DNA of 64,000 nt from Halanaerobium polyolivorans (GTDB lineage: Bacteria > Bacillota > Halanaerobiia > Halanaerobiales > Halanaerobiaceae), in NCBI RefSeq assembly GCF_020711195.1, contig NZ_JAJFAT010000002.1:124001-188000 (forward strand), given 5' to 3'. The first letter of the stretch is position 1, and each line of letters opens with the position of its first letter. Below the pieces are notes generated by a model that had not been told where the DNA came from, made no database searches, and was given only the letters and a program-made list of their open reading frames with translations. Both the position numbers and the translations under genes were made by a program. Positions 43,188 to 52,096 of the stretch are shown one piece after another.

Positions 43188-44999
43188 ATGGAAGAGCAAT
43201 ATTTATATCCTGCTGAATCACCAACAAGACAAGTTATAGATTTATCAGGGATTTGGAAATTTAAAGTAGATCATAATTCAGAAGGTAAAGAAAAAGATTG
43301 GCAAAATGGACTTGCAGATTATTGTGAAGTTCCTGTTCCATCAAGTTTTAATGATTTATTTACAGATAAGGATATACGCGAACATGTTGGAGATGTTTGG
43401 TATCAAACTGAATTTTATTTAGCAGAAGAATGGGAGAACAAAAATATTAACCTTCGTTTTGGTAGTGCAACTCATCGGGCGGAAGTCTGGCTGAATGGCG
43501 AAAAAATTGCTGAACACGAAGGTGGCTACATGCCTTTTGGGGCTATTATCAATGAAGCTGCTAATTTTGGTGCTAAAAATACTCTGGTTGTAGTTGTCAA
43601 TAATGAACTTGATTTAACAACTATTCCTACAGGACAGATAAAAGAATATGATGACGGTAAAAGAAGATTATTTCCATACTTTGATTTCTTTAATTACGCC
43701 GGAATTCATTCCGCTGTAAAACTTCAGATTCTACCAAAAGAATATATTTATGATATAACAACAGTTACAGATTTTAAAGGGGATACAGGCTTTGTAGATT
43801 ACGAAATTGAAAGCAGTTCCCATTCTGAAATAAAAGTTGAATTAAAGGATATTGAAGGAAAAGTAGTCGCTCAAAATTCAGGTGCTGAGGGCAAATTAGA
43901 AGTTAAAAATGTTAATCTCTGGCAGCCTGGTGAAGGTTATTTATATAATCTCGAAGTAAGCCTTTTAAGTGCAGGTGAGCTGATTGATAATTATCGCCTG
44001 CCAGTAGGAATTAGAACAGTGGAAGTAAAAGGGAATCGCTTTTTAATCAATGGTGAGCCTTTCTACTTTAAAGGCTTTGGTAAACATCAGGACAGTGAAA
44101 TCAACGGCCGCGGTTTTGATCCGGCAGTAATGATTAGAGATGCTGAGCTTTTAGACTGGATCGGAGCCAATTCAGTTCGTACTTCTCACTACCCTTATGA
44201 TGAAGAATTTTACCGGATGTGTGACCGCCGCGGAGTTGTAGTAATAGATGAAACTCCAGCAGTAGGTTTGTTTGATATGAATCTTAATTTCCTAGCTGCA
44301 GGAACAGGTAAAGAATCGGATTTTTTTGATAAAGAAATTGTCCACGAGCAGACAATAAAAAATCATAAAAGAGAAATTAAGCGTTTAATGCAGAGAGATA
44401 AAAATCATGCTTCTGTTGTTATGTGGTGTCTAGCCAATGAACCGGACAGTGCCCAAGAAAGAGCTGAAGAATACTTCGAAGAAATTTTCTCCTATGCTAG
44501 AAGCCATGATCCACAGGAGAGACCTCTTACCTTTACTAATATAATGACAGCACCTTACGGCAAGTGTAATGTGGCTCAATTTGCTGATGTAATTTCTCTA
44601 AACCGCTACTACGGCTGGTATATAATCGGAGGTTCTGAACTGGAATATGCTCAGAAAGACTTCGAAGAAGAACTTGTCGGCTGGGAAAAAGAAGGAAAGC
44701 CAATAGTAATGACCGAATATGGTGCAGATACCAAGGCTGGCATCCATAAATTACCTTCAGTCCAGTGGTCAGAAGAATATCAGAAGGAATATTTAGAATT
44801 ACAGCATCAAGTATTTGATAACTGTGACTCTATTGTCGGAGAACAGATGTGGAACTTTGCTGACTTCCAGACTGTAGAAGGAATCTTAAGAGTAAATGGT
44901 AACAAAAAAGGTGCCTTTACCAGAGACAGACAGCCTAAGATGGCAGCTCACCTCTTAAAAGAAAGATGGGAAAATCTGCCTAATAATTTTAAAGGTTAA
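43188..44999 (+). CDS. uidA: Beta-glucuronidase (GH2)
   Basis: 603 residues, the same length as E. coli UidA. It has the GH2 sugar-binding, immunoglobulin-like and TIM-barrel domains in order. The acid/base is E418 in WCLANEPD and the nucleophile E510 in VMTEYGAD. The NxK motif in NGNKKGAFTRDRQPK, which holds the carboxylate of glucuronic acid, is present and supports glucuronide specificity over galactosides. There is no signal peptide, so hydrolysis happens in the cytoplasm after import by the upstream symporter. Confidence 0.95.
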   Translation: MEEQYLYPAESPTRQVIDLSGIWKFKVDHNSEGKEKDWQNGLADYCEVPVPSSFNDLFTDKDIREHVGDVWYQTEFYLAEEWENKNINLRFGSATHRAEVWLNGEKIAEHEGGYMPFGAIINEAANFGAKNTLVVVVNNELDLTTIPTGQIKEYDDGKRRLFPYFDFFNYAGIHSAVKLQILPKEYIYDITTVTDFKGDTGFVDYEIESSSHSEIKVELKDIEGKVVAQNSGAEGKLEVKNVNLWQPGEGYLYNLEVSLLSAGELIDNYRLPVGIRTVEVKGNRFLINGEPFYFKGFGKHQDSEINGRGFDPAVMIRDAELLDWIGANSVRTSHYPYDEEFYRMCDRRGVVVIDETPAVGLFDMNLNFLAAGTGKESDFFDKEIVHEQTIKNHKREIKRLMQRDKNHASVVMWCLANEPDSAQERAEEYFEEIFSYARSHDPQERPLTFTNIMTAPYGKCNVAQFADVISLNRYYGWYIIGGSELEYAQKDFEEELVGWEKEGKPIVMTEYGADTKAGIHKLPSVQWSEEYQKEYLELQHQVFDNCDSIVGEQMWNFADFQTVEGILRVNGNKKGAFTRDRQPKMAAHLLKERWENLPNNFKG

Positions 45000-45055
45000 T
45001 CAGTAAATTTAAATTAACTTGAAAAAAATATTAATCATAAAAGATAGGTGAAAAA

Positions 45056-45898
45056 ATGAATAAGATAAAGAATTTTAAAAAAGAAGCTAATTATCTAGTT
45101 TGCATAGATTCTGATGGCTCTGCAATAGATACAATGACTGAAAAACATTTAAAGTGTTTTGGTCCTGTACTTGTAGAAGTCTGGGGTTTAAATGAAATCA
45201 AAAAAGAATTTTTAAATAAATGGAATAAAATAAACCTTTATTCGAGTACAAGAGGGATAAATCGGTTTAGAGGTTTAGTCGAAAGCTTTAAAGTTCTTAA
45301 AGCTGAAGGTATAGAGATGCCTGAGATTAAAAATCTTGAGAACTGGGTAAAAAATAGTGAAGAATTATCTAATCCAGCTTTAGAAAAAGAAATAGAAAAA
45401 AGAGAAGATAATACTGATCTTAAATTAGCTTTAAAATGGAGTCAGGAACTAAACAAAGCAATTTCTATACTGCAAAAGGATATTTCAAAAGTGTTTATGG
45501 GAGTTAAAGCTTCTTTAGAAAAAATGTATAAAAAAGCAGATTTAGCTGTGGTATCTTCAGCAAATAATGAGGCATTATTAGATGAATGGCATAGTTATGA
45601 ACTTGATAATTATGTCAAAATCATCTTAGGTCAAGAAGCAGGTGCAAAAGCTGAAAATATTAAAGAATTAATGGATAAAGGATATGATAAAGATAAAGTA
45701 TTAATGATTGGAGATGCTCTGGGTGATTTAAGGGCAGCTGAAGAAAATAATGTTTTGTTTTACCCTATTTTAGCTGGCAAAGAGGAGAAATCATGGCAGT
45801 TGTTATTTGAAGAAGCCTCAGATAAGTTTTTTGCTGGTGAATATAAGGGAGATTATGAAGCAAAACTAATAGATAAGTTTAAATCAGTATTAAGTTAA
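45056..45898 (+). CDS. HAD-family hydrolase (sugar-phosphate phosphatase-like)
   Basis: 280 residues. Motif I is CIDSDGSAIDTM near residue 17, with Asp-x-Asp; motif II is VVSSANNEAL and the last motif MIGDALGDLRAAEENN. A large helical cap lies between motifs I and II. This is a HAD phosphatase, perhaps acting on sugar phosphates. It is in the run of glucuronide/glycan genes, behind the beta-glucuronidase and before a GH3 enzyme. Its substrate is unknown. Confidence 0.82.
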   Translation: MNKIKNFKKEANYLVCIDSDGSAIDTMTEKHLKCFGPVLVEVWGLNEIKKEFLNKWNKINLYSSTRGINRFRGLVESFKVLKAEGIEMPEIKNLENWVKNSEELSNPALEKEIEKREDNTDLKLALKWSQELNKAISILQKDISKVFMGVKASLEKMYKKADLAVVSSANNEALLDEWHSYELDNYVKIILGQEAGAKAENIKELMDKGYDKDKVLMIGDALGDLRAAEENNVLFYPILAGKEEKSWQLLFEEASDKFFAGEYKGDYEAKLIDKFKSVLS

Positions 45899-45927
45899 GA
45901 TTAATTTAGCATAAATGGAGGAGAAAG

Positions 45928-47634
45928 ATGGTTGATTTAAAAGCAAAACCTTTTTATTTAAATGATGATGACATAAAGTGGGTAAAAGATACAATTGAAG
46001 AAATGACTTTAGAAGAAAAAATTGGGCAGTTATTTATTACACGTTTTCATGGTGAGCTTGATGATCCAGAAAATATAGAAAGAATTAAAAATTATCATGT
46101 TGGTGGTATTCGTTATGCCAGCAAAAGTTCTGAAGAAGTATATAATTTTATTAAAGAAATGCAAGAAAACTCTAAAATACCATTATTAGCTGCTGCAAAT
46201 TGTGATAATGGAGGAGATGGAGCCTGTACTGATGGAACTTTTATAGCTAGTGGAGCAATGGCAGAAGCTTCTCAAGCTGAAGAAGTAGCTTATAATGCTG
46301 GCTTGGTTAGTGGACGTGAAGCAGCAGCACTTGGTGTAAATTGGAACTATGATCCTTGTGTTGATATTTTATATAATTGGAGGAATACCATAGTTAATAC
46401 TAGAGCATATGGAAATACTCCAGAAAAAGTCATTAAATACACCTCTGCTTATTTAGAAGGTTTAAAAGACAGTGAACTCAGTGATATTGCAAGTTGTGTT
46501 AAACATTTCCCTGGTGATGGAGTGGAGGAAAGAGATCAGCATTTGGTTTTAGGAATAAATGATTTCGAAGCAGAAAAATGGGATAATACCTTTGGTAAAG
46601 TATATAAACATCATATTGACAATGGCTTAATGAGTATTATGGCTGGCCATATTGCAATGCCCGAGTACCAAAAAAAATTAAACCCAGAACTAAGTGATCA
46701 AGATATCATGCCTGCTACCTTAGCTCCAGAGTTATTGAATGATCTATTAAGAGATAAATTAAATTTTAATGGATTAATTTTAACTGATGCTTCTCATATG
46801 TTGGGGATGACTGCTGCAATGCCTAGAAAAGATTATGTACCTAAATCTATTGCCGCTGGTTGTGATATGTTTCTTTTCTTTAATGATATTGAAGAAGACT
46901 TTCAATTTATGTTAAATGGATATAAAAAAGGCATAATTACAGAAGAAAGATTAAATGATGCTTTAGAGAGAATTTTAGGTCTTAAAGCAGCGATTAATCT
47001 TCACAAAAAAGCAGAGAAAAATGAACTTGTACCTAAAAAAGAAAGCTTAGAAATAATTGGGCAGGAAGAACACTTAGAAATGGCTGCTCAGGCTGCTGAC
47101 AAAGCTATTACTTTAGTTAAAGATAGTTTAAACCAACTGCCAATAAGACCTGAAACCCATCCAAGAATTAAATTATATTATCTATATGGGGAATTAGGTG
47201 GAATCTATAATAGTGATATTTCTTCAAGAGATAGAATTATTGAGGAATTAGAAAAAGTTGGTTTTGAAGTAGATTTAAATGAGGGAGATGGAAGAGAAAA
47301 AGGTAAAACAATTGATTATCGCGATAATTATGATGCAGCTTTTGTTTTTGCAGATGTAAGAGGATATGCTCAGCAAAATAATTATCGTATACAGTGGAAA
47401 GCTCCAATGGCTAATGAAGTTCCCTGGTATGCTGCTGAATTACCTACTGTTTTTGTATCTTTAAATTTCACTAACCATTACATCGATGTACCAATGATAA
47501 AAACATTTATTAATGCTCATTCTAATACAAGAGAAATTATAAAACAGAGCATTGCAAAAATCATGGGAGAATCTGAATTTAAAGGTATTTATAATGAAAA
47601 TGTCTGGTGTAATACCTGGGAAGCAAAAAGATAA
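45928..47634 (+). CDS. GH3 family beta-N-acetylhexosaminidase-like glycosidase
   Basis: 568 residues without a signal peptide. The NagZ-type motif KHFPGDG followed by DQH, which supplies the acid/base His and Asp, and the nucleophile Asp in LILTDASHMLGM are seen. The C-terminal domain (from about 370) is reduced. NagZ-like GH3 enzymes remove N-acetylglucosamine or act on related glycosides; some are phosphorylases. Last gene in the operon with the symporter and beta-glucuronidase; ribosome binding site GGAGGAG. Confidence 0.87.
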   Translation: MVDLKAKPFYLNDDDIKWVKDTIEEMTLEEKIGQLFITRFHGELDDPENIERIKNYHVGGIRYASKSSEEVYNFIKEMQENSKIPLLAAANCDNGGDGACTDGTFIASGAMAEASQAEEVAYNAGLVSGREAAALGVNWNYDPCVDILYNWRNTIVNTRAYGNTPEKVIKYTSAYLEGLKDSELSDIASCVKHFPGDGVEERDQHLVLGINDFEAEKWDNTFGKVYKHHIDNGLMSIMAGHIAMPEYQKKLNPELSDQDIMPATLAPELLNDLLRDKLNFNGLILTDASHMLGMTAAMPRKDYVPKSIAAGCDMFLFFNDIEEDFQFMLNGYKKGIITEERLNDALERILGLKAAINLHKKAEKNELVPKKESLEIIGQEEHLEMAAQAADKAITLVKDSLNQLPIRPETHPRIKLYYLYGELGGIYNSDISSRDRIIEELEKVGFEVDLNEGDGREKGKTIDYRDNYDAAFVFADVRGYAQQNNYRIQWKAPMANEVPWYAAELPTVFVSLNFTNHYIDVPMIKTFINAHSNTREIIKQSIAKIMGESEFKGIYNENVWCNTWEAKR

Positions 47635-47671
47635 ATTTTTGAATAAGCTCCTTATTAAATTAATATAGATA

Positions 47672-47711
47672 TGCAAAAGACCTTACAACTTGCTGCTGTA
47701 AGGTCTTTGCA
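47672..47711. terminator. Bidirectional terminator between GH3 and alpha-amylase genes
   Basis: Inverted repeat AAAGACCTTACA / TGTAAGGTCTTT around a 9-base loop, between convergent genes. Confidence 0.75.
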
Positions 47712-47757
47712 ATATATAACCATTATATTAATCTAAATATTTGAAAGTCCTTAGAAA

Positions 47758-49554
47758 CTAAATTGATTTATAAATTATTCTTCCCTGAGCAGGAATATTG
47801 ATTTTAAGATGCTGATTCCATTGATCAGTTTTTATAACTTCAATTTCTTTTCCGATTTCTTCTCTGTCGGCAGAATAGATACACTTAAATTTATCACCAG
47901 GTTCATGTAAAGTTCCATCGATCAAAATTCTAGCACTTTGTTCATTTTCTAGATTACAATTTACTGCCAATAGAAATTCTTCCTGACTGAAAACTCTAGA
48001 CCAGGCAATAATTTCATTACATCTATTTTGATCTGCAGTTGGAATATGGAATTCTGGATTATATGAGTCTGAAATTTTTCTTAAATATTGGCGACCAATT
48101 CTGAGATGAATATATTTATTTCTAATATCAGCAAAATTTTTGATTTCTTGATAAATTGGATTATCTTTATTAAAAAAACTTCTATTTTTTGTTCTAAATG
48201 CTCCAAAAGCTCCTCCAAACATAGATTCTCTAATATATTTATCATTATCACCACTGCCATCAAAAGCCTGTTCAGTTCCATAATAAATACAGGGCATACC
48301 TGCTGTAAAGAAATTTATGAATTCAGCATTTATTATTAATGGAGCAGTTTTTTTATCAGCACAAAATCTTTCTTTATGTTGCTGTTTATATACCATATCA
48401 TGATCATCAAACATAGTAATTACTTTTTTGTGATACCACTGATGTTTGCCTTCACTTAATTCTTCAATATTGGTAAAGATTGAAAAATAGTTTTCTGGTG
48501 GATAATATCCTTTAGCTACATTTTCTAAGTTTTCAGGTATTTTATTGATACCTAAAGCAGCATTAAGACCTGTTTTTTCACAAATATGCTTTGCAAACTC
48601 CATACCTCCTGTTATTTCTCCTACAATGAAAAAATCTTTTTTTCCAATTGTCTGGGCAAATTCTTTTAATTCCTGAACAAAATAACGCACCGCTCCAGGG
48701 TTGATGTGTTTGACTGTATCAAGCCTAAATCCATCTAAATCTGCATATGCAATCCAGTATTTATAGCATTCAGTTAGTATTTTTAATGCTTCAGAGGGTT
48801 GATAATTTTTTATATCTCCCTCACCAGTATTTATATTTTTTAAAGAATAAAAGTCTCCCTCTCTGTACTCAGGATCATTATCCCAATCGGTAATATAGCC
48901 TTTACGACTAAATGTTGATAGTTTAAACAATTCCTCTGGCCAAACACCACCTTCAGGCCAGCTGTTCTCATAATCAGGATTTTGAGGATCAATATCAGCT
49001 ATACCATCTCCATTCCTGAAAGCCTCAACTTCATATTCTTGACCATTATAGGCAGGGTCATCACTTTTATAGGCGAATACATCACCTGAATGATTAATTA
49101 TTACATCTAATATAATATAAATTCCCATTGAATGAGCTTTGTCTACCAGTTCTTTTAAATCTTCTTTACTGCCAAAGTGAGGATCAACTTCTAAAAAATT
49201 TTGGATTCCATAACCATGATAATTATTAGAAAATGATGGTTGTTTTAGTACAGGACTTATCCAGATCACACTAATTCCTAAACCTTTTAAATAATCTAAT
49301 TTTTCACTGATACCTTTTAAGCTTCCACCTATCCATTTATCGCCAGCTTCCATCCACTGCTTTTTCCCTTCCTCATTTTGAATAGCATTTTCATAGTCTT
49401 TTTCTGGATCATAAAGGGGATAATCTTCTTGATCTGAATTAAACCTGTCGACAAGTAAAAAATAGAAAATTTCTTCATCCCAGGCCTCTGGTGATTTGAA
49501 AAAATCTTTATTTTGCGTTATCTCTTTTAAATTAAGCGATTCTATTTTTTTCAT
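47758..49554 (-). CDS. Cytoplasmic alpha-amylase family GH13 enzyme
   Basis: 598 residues from ATG at 49554, behind AAGAGGG on the minus strand (a TTG six bases earlier is also in frame). GH13 motifs are in order: ILDVIINHSG (region I), GFRLDTVKHI (region II, nucleophile Asp), FIVGEITGG (region III, acid/base Glu) and MFDDHDM (region IV). No signal peptide, so it probably acts on imported maltodextrins or internal glycogen. Extra loops before region II (YNGQEYEVEAFRNGDG) may bind calcium. It is a single gene convergent with the GH3 operon. Confidence 0.9.
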   Translation of the reverse strand: MKKIESLNLKEITQNKDFFKSPEAWDEEIFYFLLVDRFNSDQEDYPLYDPEKDYENAIQNEEGKKQWMEAGDKWIGGSLKGISEKLDYLKGLGISVIWISPVLKQPSFSNNYHGYGIQNFLEVDPHFGSKEDLKELVDKAHSMGIYIILDVIINHSGDVFAYKSDDPAYNGQEYEVEAFRNGDGIADIDPQNPDYENSWPEGGVWPEELFKLSTFSRKGYITDWDNDPEYREGDFYSLKNINTGEGDIKNYQPSEALKILTECYKYWIAYADLDGFRLDTVKHINPGAVRYFVQELKEFAQTIGKKDFFIVGEITGGMEFAKHICEKTGLNAALGINKIPENLENVAKGYYPPENYFSIFTNIEELSEGKHQWYHKKVITMFDDHDMVYKQQHKERFCADKKTAPLIINAEFINFFTAGMPCIYYGTEQAFDGSGDNDKYIRESMFGGAFGAFRTKNRSFFNKDNPIYQEIKNFADIRNKYIHLRIGRQYLRKISDSYNPEFHIPTADQNRCNEIIAWSRVFSQEEFLLAVNCNLENEQSARILIDGTLHEPGDKFKCIYSADREEIGKEIEVIKTDQWNQHLKINIPAQGRIIYKSI

Positions 49555-49592
49555 AATCAACCCTCTTTCTTTAAATTAGTAGTCTAAAAATA

Positions 49593-49621
49593 ATTATAGC
49601 AAATTTTTGCATATTAATAAA
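49593..49621 (-). promoter_or_regulatory. Promoter of the alpha-amylase gene
   Basis: On the minus strand, an extended -10 TGCTATAAT (hexamer 49598-49593) and a weak -35 TTTATT at 17 bases. About 35 bases of leader follow before the ribosome binding site. Confidence 0.5.
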
Positions 49622-49673
49622 GAATATTAACTTTTAAAGCTTACCAAAGATCTCCAATTTATTTGCAGTAAGC

Positions 49674-49701
49674 TTGGTTTGAGTGAAAAATATGCTATTA
49701 T
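49674..49701 (+). promoter_or_regulatory. Promoter upstream of the small-protein genes
   Basis: -35 TTGGTT (49674-49679), 16-base spacer, extended -10 TGCTATTAT (hexamer 49696-49701). It would transcribe the gene starting at 49798. Confidence 0.45.
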
Positions 49702-49797
49702 TTAAAGGATTATCTCCACTAATAAAGAATATTTAAAACAGACTAGAGACTAAGGTTATTAATTTATAAGCTTATTTCAAAAAAGGGGTTGTTAATA

Positions 49798-50100
49798 ATG
49801 ATGATTGACTATCAAGTTGGGGAGTATTATACAATAAAAGAGGATCATGATAGTGTTTATGACTTTCCAGATGGAGAGTATAAATTAAAAATTATTATGG
49901 AAGGTTTTCCAGAAAAAGTAATTTATACAGAAGATGAGCTAGCTATAGCAGAAGAACTTTGGTTAGAGGGTTTTGAGGGTTTAGAACAATATAAAATAGA
50001 TTTAGAGGGTAATTGGTATTATTTTGAATTTCCTGAAAACAAAAATAAAGTTGAATATATGTGGATACCAGAATCAATAGTAATCGATGTTTTTGAATAA
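49798..50100 (+). CDS. Hypothetical small acidic protein
   Basis: 100 residues from ATG 49798, 10 bases after AAAAGGGG (ATG 49801 is equally possible). The chain is acidic and beta-rich: YQVGEYYTIKEDHDSVYDFPDGEYKLKI in pieces, then a helix EDELAIAEELWLEG and WYYFEFPENKNKVEYMWIPE. I do not recognise it. No signal peptide. The membrane-protein gene 38 bases downstream is probably cotranscribed. Confidence 0.55.
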   Translation: MMIDYQVGEYYTIKEDHDSVYDFPDGEYKLKIIMEGFPEKVIYTEDELAIAEELWLEGFEGLEQYKIDLEGNWYYFEFPENKNKVEYMWIPESIVIDVFE

Positions 50101-50138
50101 GTTTTTAACTTTAAAATAAAATATAAAGGGGTAAAGTA

Positions 50139-50402
50139 ATGCTTGAAAAAATTATTCCAATCGTACTTATAATTAGTAATATTATTTTTGTCTTGCTGGG
50201 CTGGATGTTATTGTATTTATATTTTAAAAACAAAGATAAATTTGTTTTGTTGGGTGGTTTAACTTATTTAAGCTCGGCTGTTATTGCCCATAATCTTTCA
50301 ACATGGTGGCCGCTATTAATTGGACTTATTTTAGCAAGGTTATTCAAAAAATTTGAAGTTGAAGTTCCTGAAAAAGAAAATACGGAACTAGATTCTTCTT
50401 AA
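50139..50402 (+). CDS. Hypothetical small membrane protein
   Basis: 87 residues with three hydrophobic segments (IIPIVLIISNIIFVLLGWML, FVLLGGLTYLSSAVIAH, TWWPLLIGLILARLF) and a polar acidic tail. It is preceded by AAAGGGG. The function is unknown. Confidence 0.55.
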   Translation: MLEKIIPIVLIISNIIFVLLGWMLLYLYFKNKDKFVLLGGLTYLSSAVIAHNLSTWWPLLIGLILARLFKKFEVEVPEKENTELDSS

Positions 50403-50478
50403 GTAGTTTAGAAATTTTAATATGATTTTAATTTATATGATGTATAATTGATAAAGATAGTTCTAAGGAGGGATATGG

Positions 50479-50754
50479 ATGTCTAAACAATGTGGTGGCT
50501 GTAACTGCCAAGCAAAAAATAAATTTGTTGAAATGGCAGCTAAAAAAGACTCAGATAATAACAGGAAAAGAAAATATTCTGTAAAATATAGAATTGATTT
50601 AAATAAAGTTGAATGTGGAGAAAAAGAATTTATTGAAAGAATTAAGTCTTATCAAGGGATTGTTGATGAAGTTGAATTTACAGAAGAAGAATTAATCATT
50701 TCTTATGATGATAGATTAATAAAACCATCTGAATTAGAAAAAATTGTCTCTTAA
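50479..50754 (+). CDS. Small protein with N-terminal Cys cluster and HMA-like fold
   Basis: 91 residues from ATG 50479 behind AAGGAGGG. It starts with SKQCGGCNCQAKNK, three close cysteines, followed by a Lys-rich stretch and a beta-alpha-beta part (YSVKYRIDLNKVECG, EKEFIERIKSYQGIVDEVEF, LIISYDDRLIKPSELEKIVS). The latter resembles a heavy-metal-associated (HMA) domain without its CxxC. It may be a metal or Fe-S binding protein. I do not recognise a named family. Confidence 0.55.
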   Translation: MSKQCGGCNCQAKNKFVEMAAKKDSDNNRKRKYSVKYRIDLNKVECGEKEFIERIKSYQGIVDEVEFTEEELIISYDDRLIKPSELEKIVS

Positions 50755-50844
50755 TTGCTTGCAATTCCTCCTCTTATATTAGATAATGTTTAATAATATC
50801 TTTTTTCAAATAATATTTATAAGAATTGTAAAGGAGGAATTATA

Positions 50845-51519
50845 ATGCTGTTATTAAAAGATATAAAAAATAATCCTGATTTTCAACATATGATTGAAGA
50901 AGCGAATAATTATTTATCTGAAAAAGGTTATACTGAGCATGGTTTTAGGCATGTTAATTATGTTTCTCAAACAACCGAACGGATATTAAGAAGGCTTAAT
51001 TATGATGATAGAACAGTAGAATTAGGCGCAATAGCAGGTTATTTGCATGATATAGGTAATATGTTTAACCGTAAACATCATGGTATTTCTGGGGCAAATA
51101 TAGTCTATACAGAGCTGAGAAGATTGGAAGTGCCTTTAGATGATATTACCAAGATTACAACAGCTATTGCAAATCATGATGTAGATATAGGTAAAGCGGT
51201 AAGCCCTATTACAGCTGCTTTAATTTTAGCTGATAAAAGTGATGCTCATCGAACCCGAGTTAACAAAAAGGATTCGACCTTTATTCATGATCGAGTCAAC
51301 TTAGCAATTCAGGATTCCCAAATTACTGTTCAACCAGAAGCTGAAACCATTACCTTAAAAATTGATTATGATTCTTCAATTAGTCAGGTTATGGATTATT
51401 TTGAAATATATCTTTATAGAATGGAAATGTGTAAAGAGGCTGCATCTTATCTAGGCAGTAGGTTTAGACTTTTAATTAATGATCTTGAGTTATTAGGTCA
51501 TGTTGACTATCAAGAATAA
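50845..51519 (+). CDS. HD-domain phosphohydrolase
   Basis: 224 residues from ATG 50845 with AAGGAGG. The HD superfamily metal ligands are clear: H36 in EHGFRHVNYV, H68-D69 in GYLHDIGN, HHGISGANIV, and IANHDVDIG, followed by D in ILADKSDAHR. Such proteins hydrolyse nucleotides or phosphodiesters; the closest pattern is the single-domain HD proteins of Firmicutes, not HD-GYP. The exact substrate is unknown. The FxsA gene follows by 26 bases. Confidence 0.85.
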   Translation: MLLLKDIKNNPDFQHMIEEANNYLSEKGYTEHGFRHVNYVSQTTERILRRLNYDDRTVELGAIAGYLHDIGNMFNRKHHGISGANIVYTELRRLEVPLDDITKITTAIANHDVDIGKAVSPITAALILADKSDAHRTRVNKKDSTFIHDRVNLAIQDSQITVQPEAETITLKIDYDSSISQVMDYFEIYLYRMEMCKEAASYLGSRFRLLINDLELLGHVDYQE

Positions 51520-51545
51520 TAATTTTTCATATAAGGAAGGTAATT

Positions 51546-52025
51546 ATGTTTTTTAAATTATTGCTGTTGTTTGTTTTAGTGCCTTTAATTGAATTATTTT
51601 TACTCCTGGAAATTAGTTCTTATATAGGTGTTTTCACAACAATTATGATAATAGTTTTAACAGGAGTTATTGGCACCATAATAGCTAAAATGCAGGGCTA
51701 TATGGTGATAAATAATATCAGAAGAAAACTTAATAGCGGCCAGATGCCTACTGATGATTTAATAAGTGCTTTATTAATTCTGATGGGAGGAGTTACACTT
51801 TTAACTCCTGGATTTTTAACTGATATTACAGGTTTTTTATTAATCTTGCCAGGGTCTAGAGATTTAATTGCTGCTCTGGTTAAAAAATACTTCTTAAAAT
51901 ATGTGAAAGAGAAGAAAGTTGATTTTCACTATAAAAGAGAAAGAGGTAGTAATCATTCTAGTAATAATAGTCAGGATGATTATATAGATATAGATCCAGA
52001 TGATATCGAAGATGTTAAAGAATAA
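51546..52025 (+). CDS. fxsA: FxsA family membrane protein
   Basis: 159 residues: two transmembrane helices at the N-terminus (LLFVLVPLIELFLLLEISSYIG, TTIMIIVLTGVIGTIIAK), then a third near 85-100 (LLTPGFLTDITGFLLILPG), matching FxsA (DUF/PF04186). In E. coli FxsA prevents phage T7 exclusion by F plasmid; the normal function is unclear. The tail is charged and polar. Cotranscribed with the HD gene and closed by a hairpin. Confidence 0.88.
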   Translation: MFFKLLLLFVLVPLIELFLLLEISSYIGVFTTIMIIVLTGVIGTIIAKMQGYMVINNIRRKLNSGQMPTDDLISALLILMGGVTLLTPGFLTDITGFLLILPGSRDLIAALVKKYFLKYVKEKKVDFHYKRERGSNHSSNNSQDDYIDIDPDDIEDVKE

Positions 52026-52036
52026 AAGAATAAAAA

Positions 52037-52082
52037 AAAGAGGGAATCAAGCTTTAATTAAAGCTGTGATTTCCTCTTATTA
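52037..52082. terminator. Hairpin between fxsA and the phospholipase C-like gene
   Basis: Inverted repeat AAGAGGGAATCAAGCTTTAA / TTAAAGCTGTGATTTCCTCTT with small mismatches, between convergent genes, followed by TATTAG. It can serve both strands. Confidence 0.65.
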
Positions 52083-52096
52083 GTTATAGGTTATAT

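Noticed and set aside
48081-48339. Two opposite-strand frames inside the alpha-amylase gene
   Set aside because: Both are shadows of the GH13 coding sequence; their composition is Ile/Phe-rich as expected from antisense AT-rich DNA.
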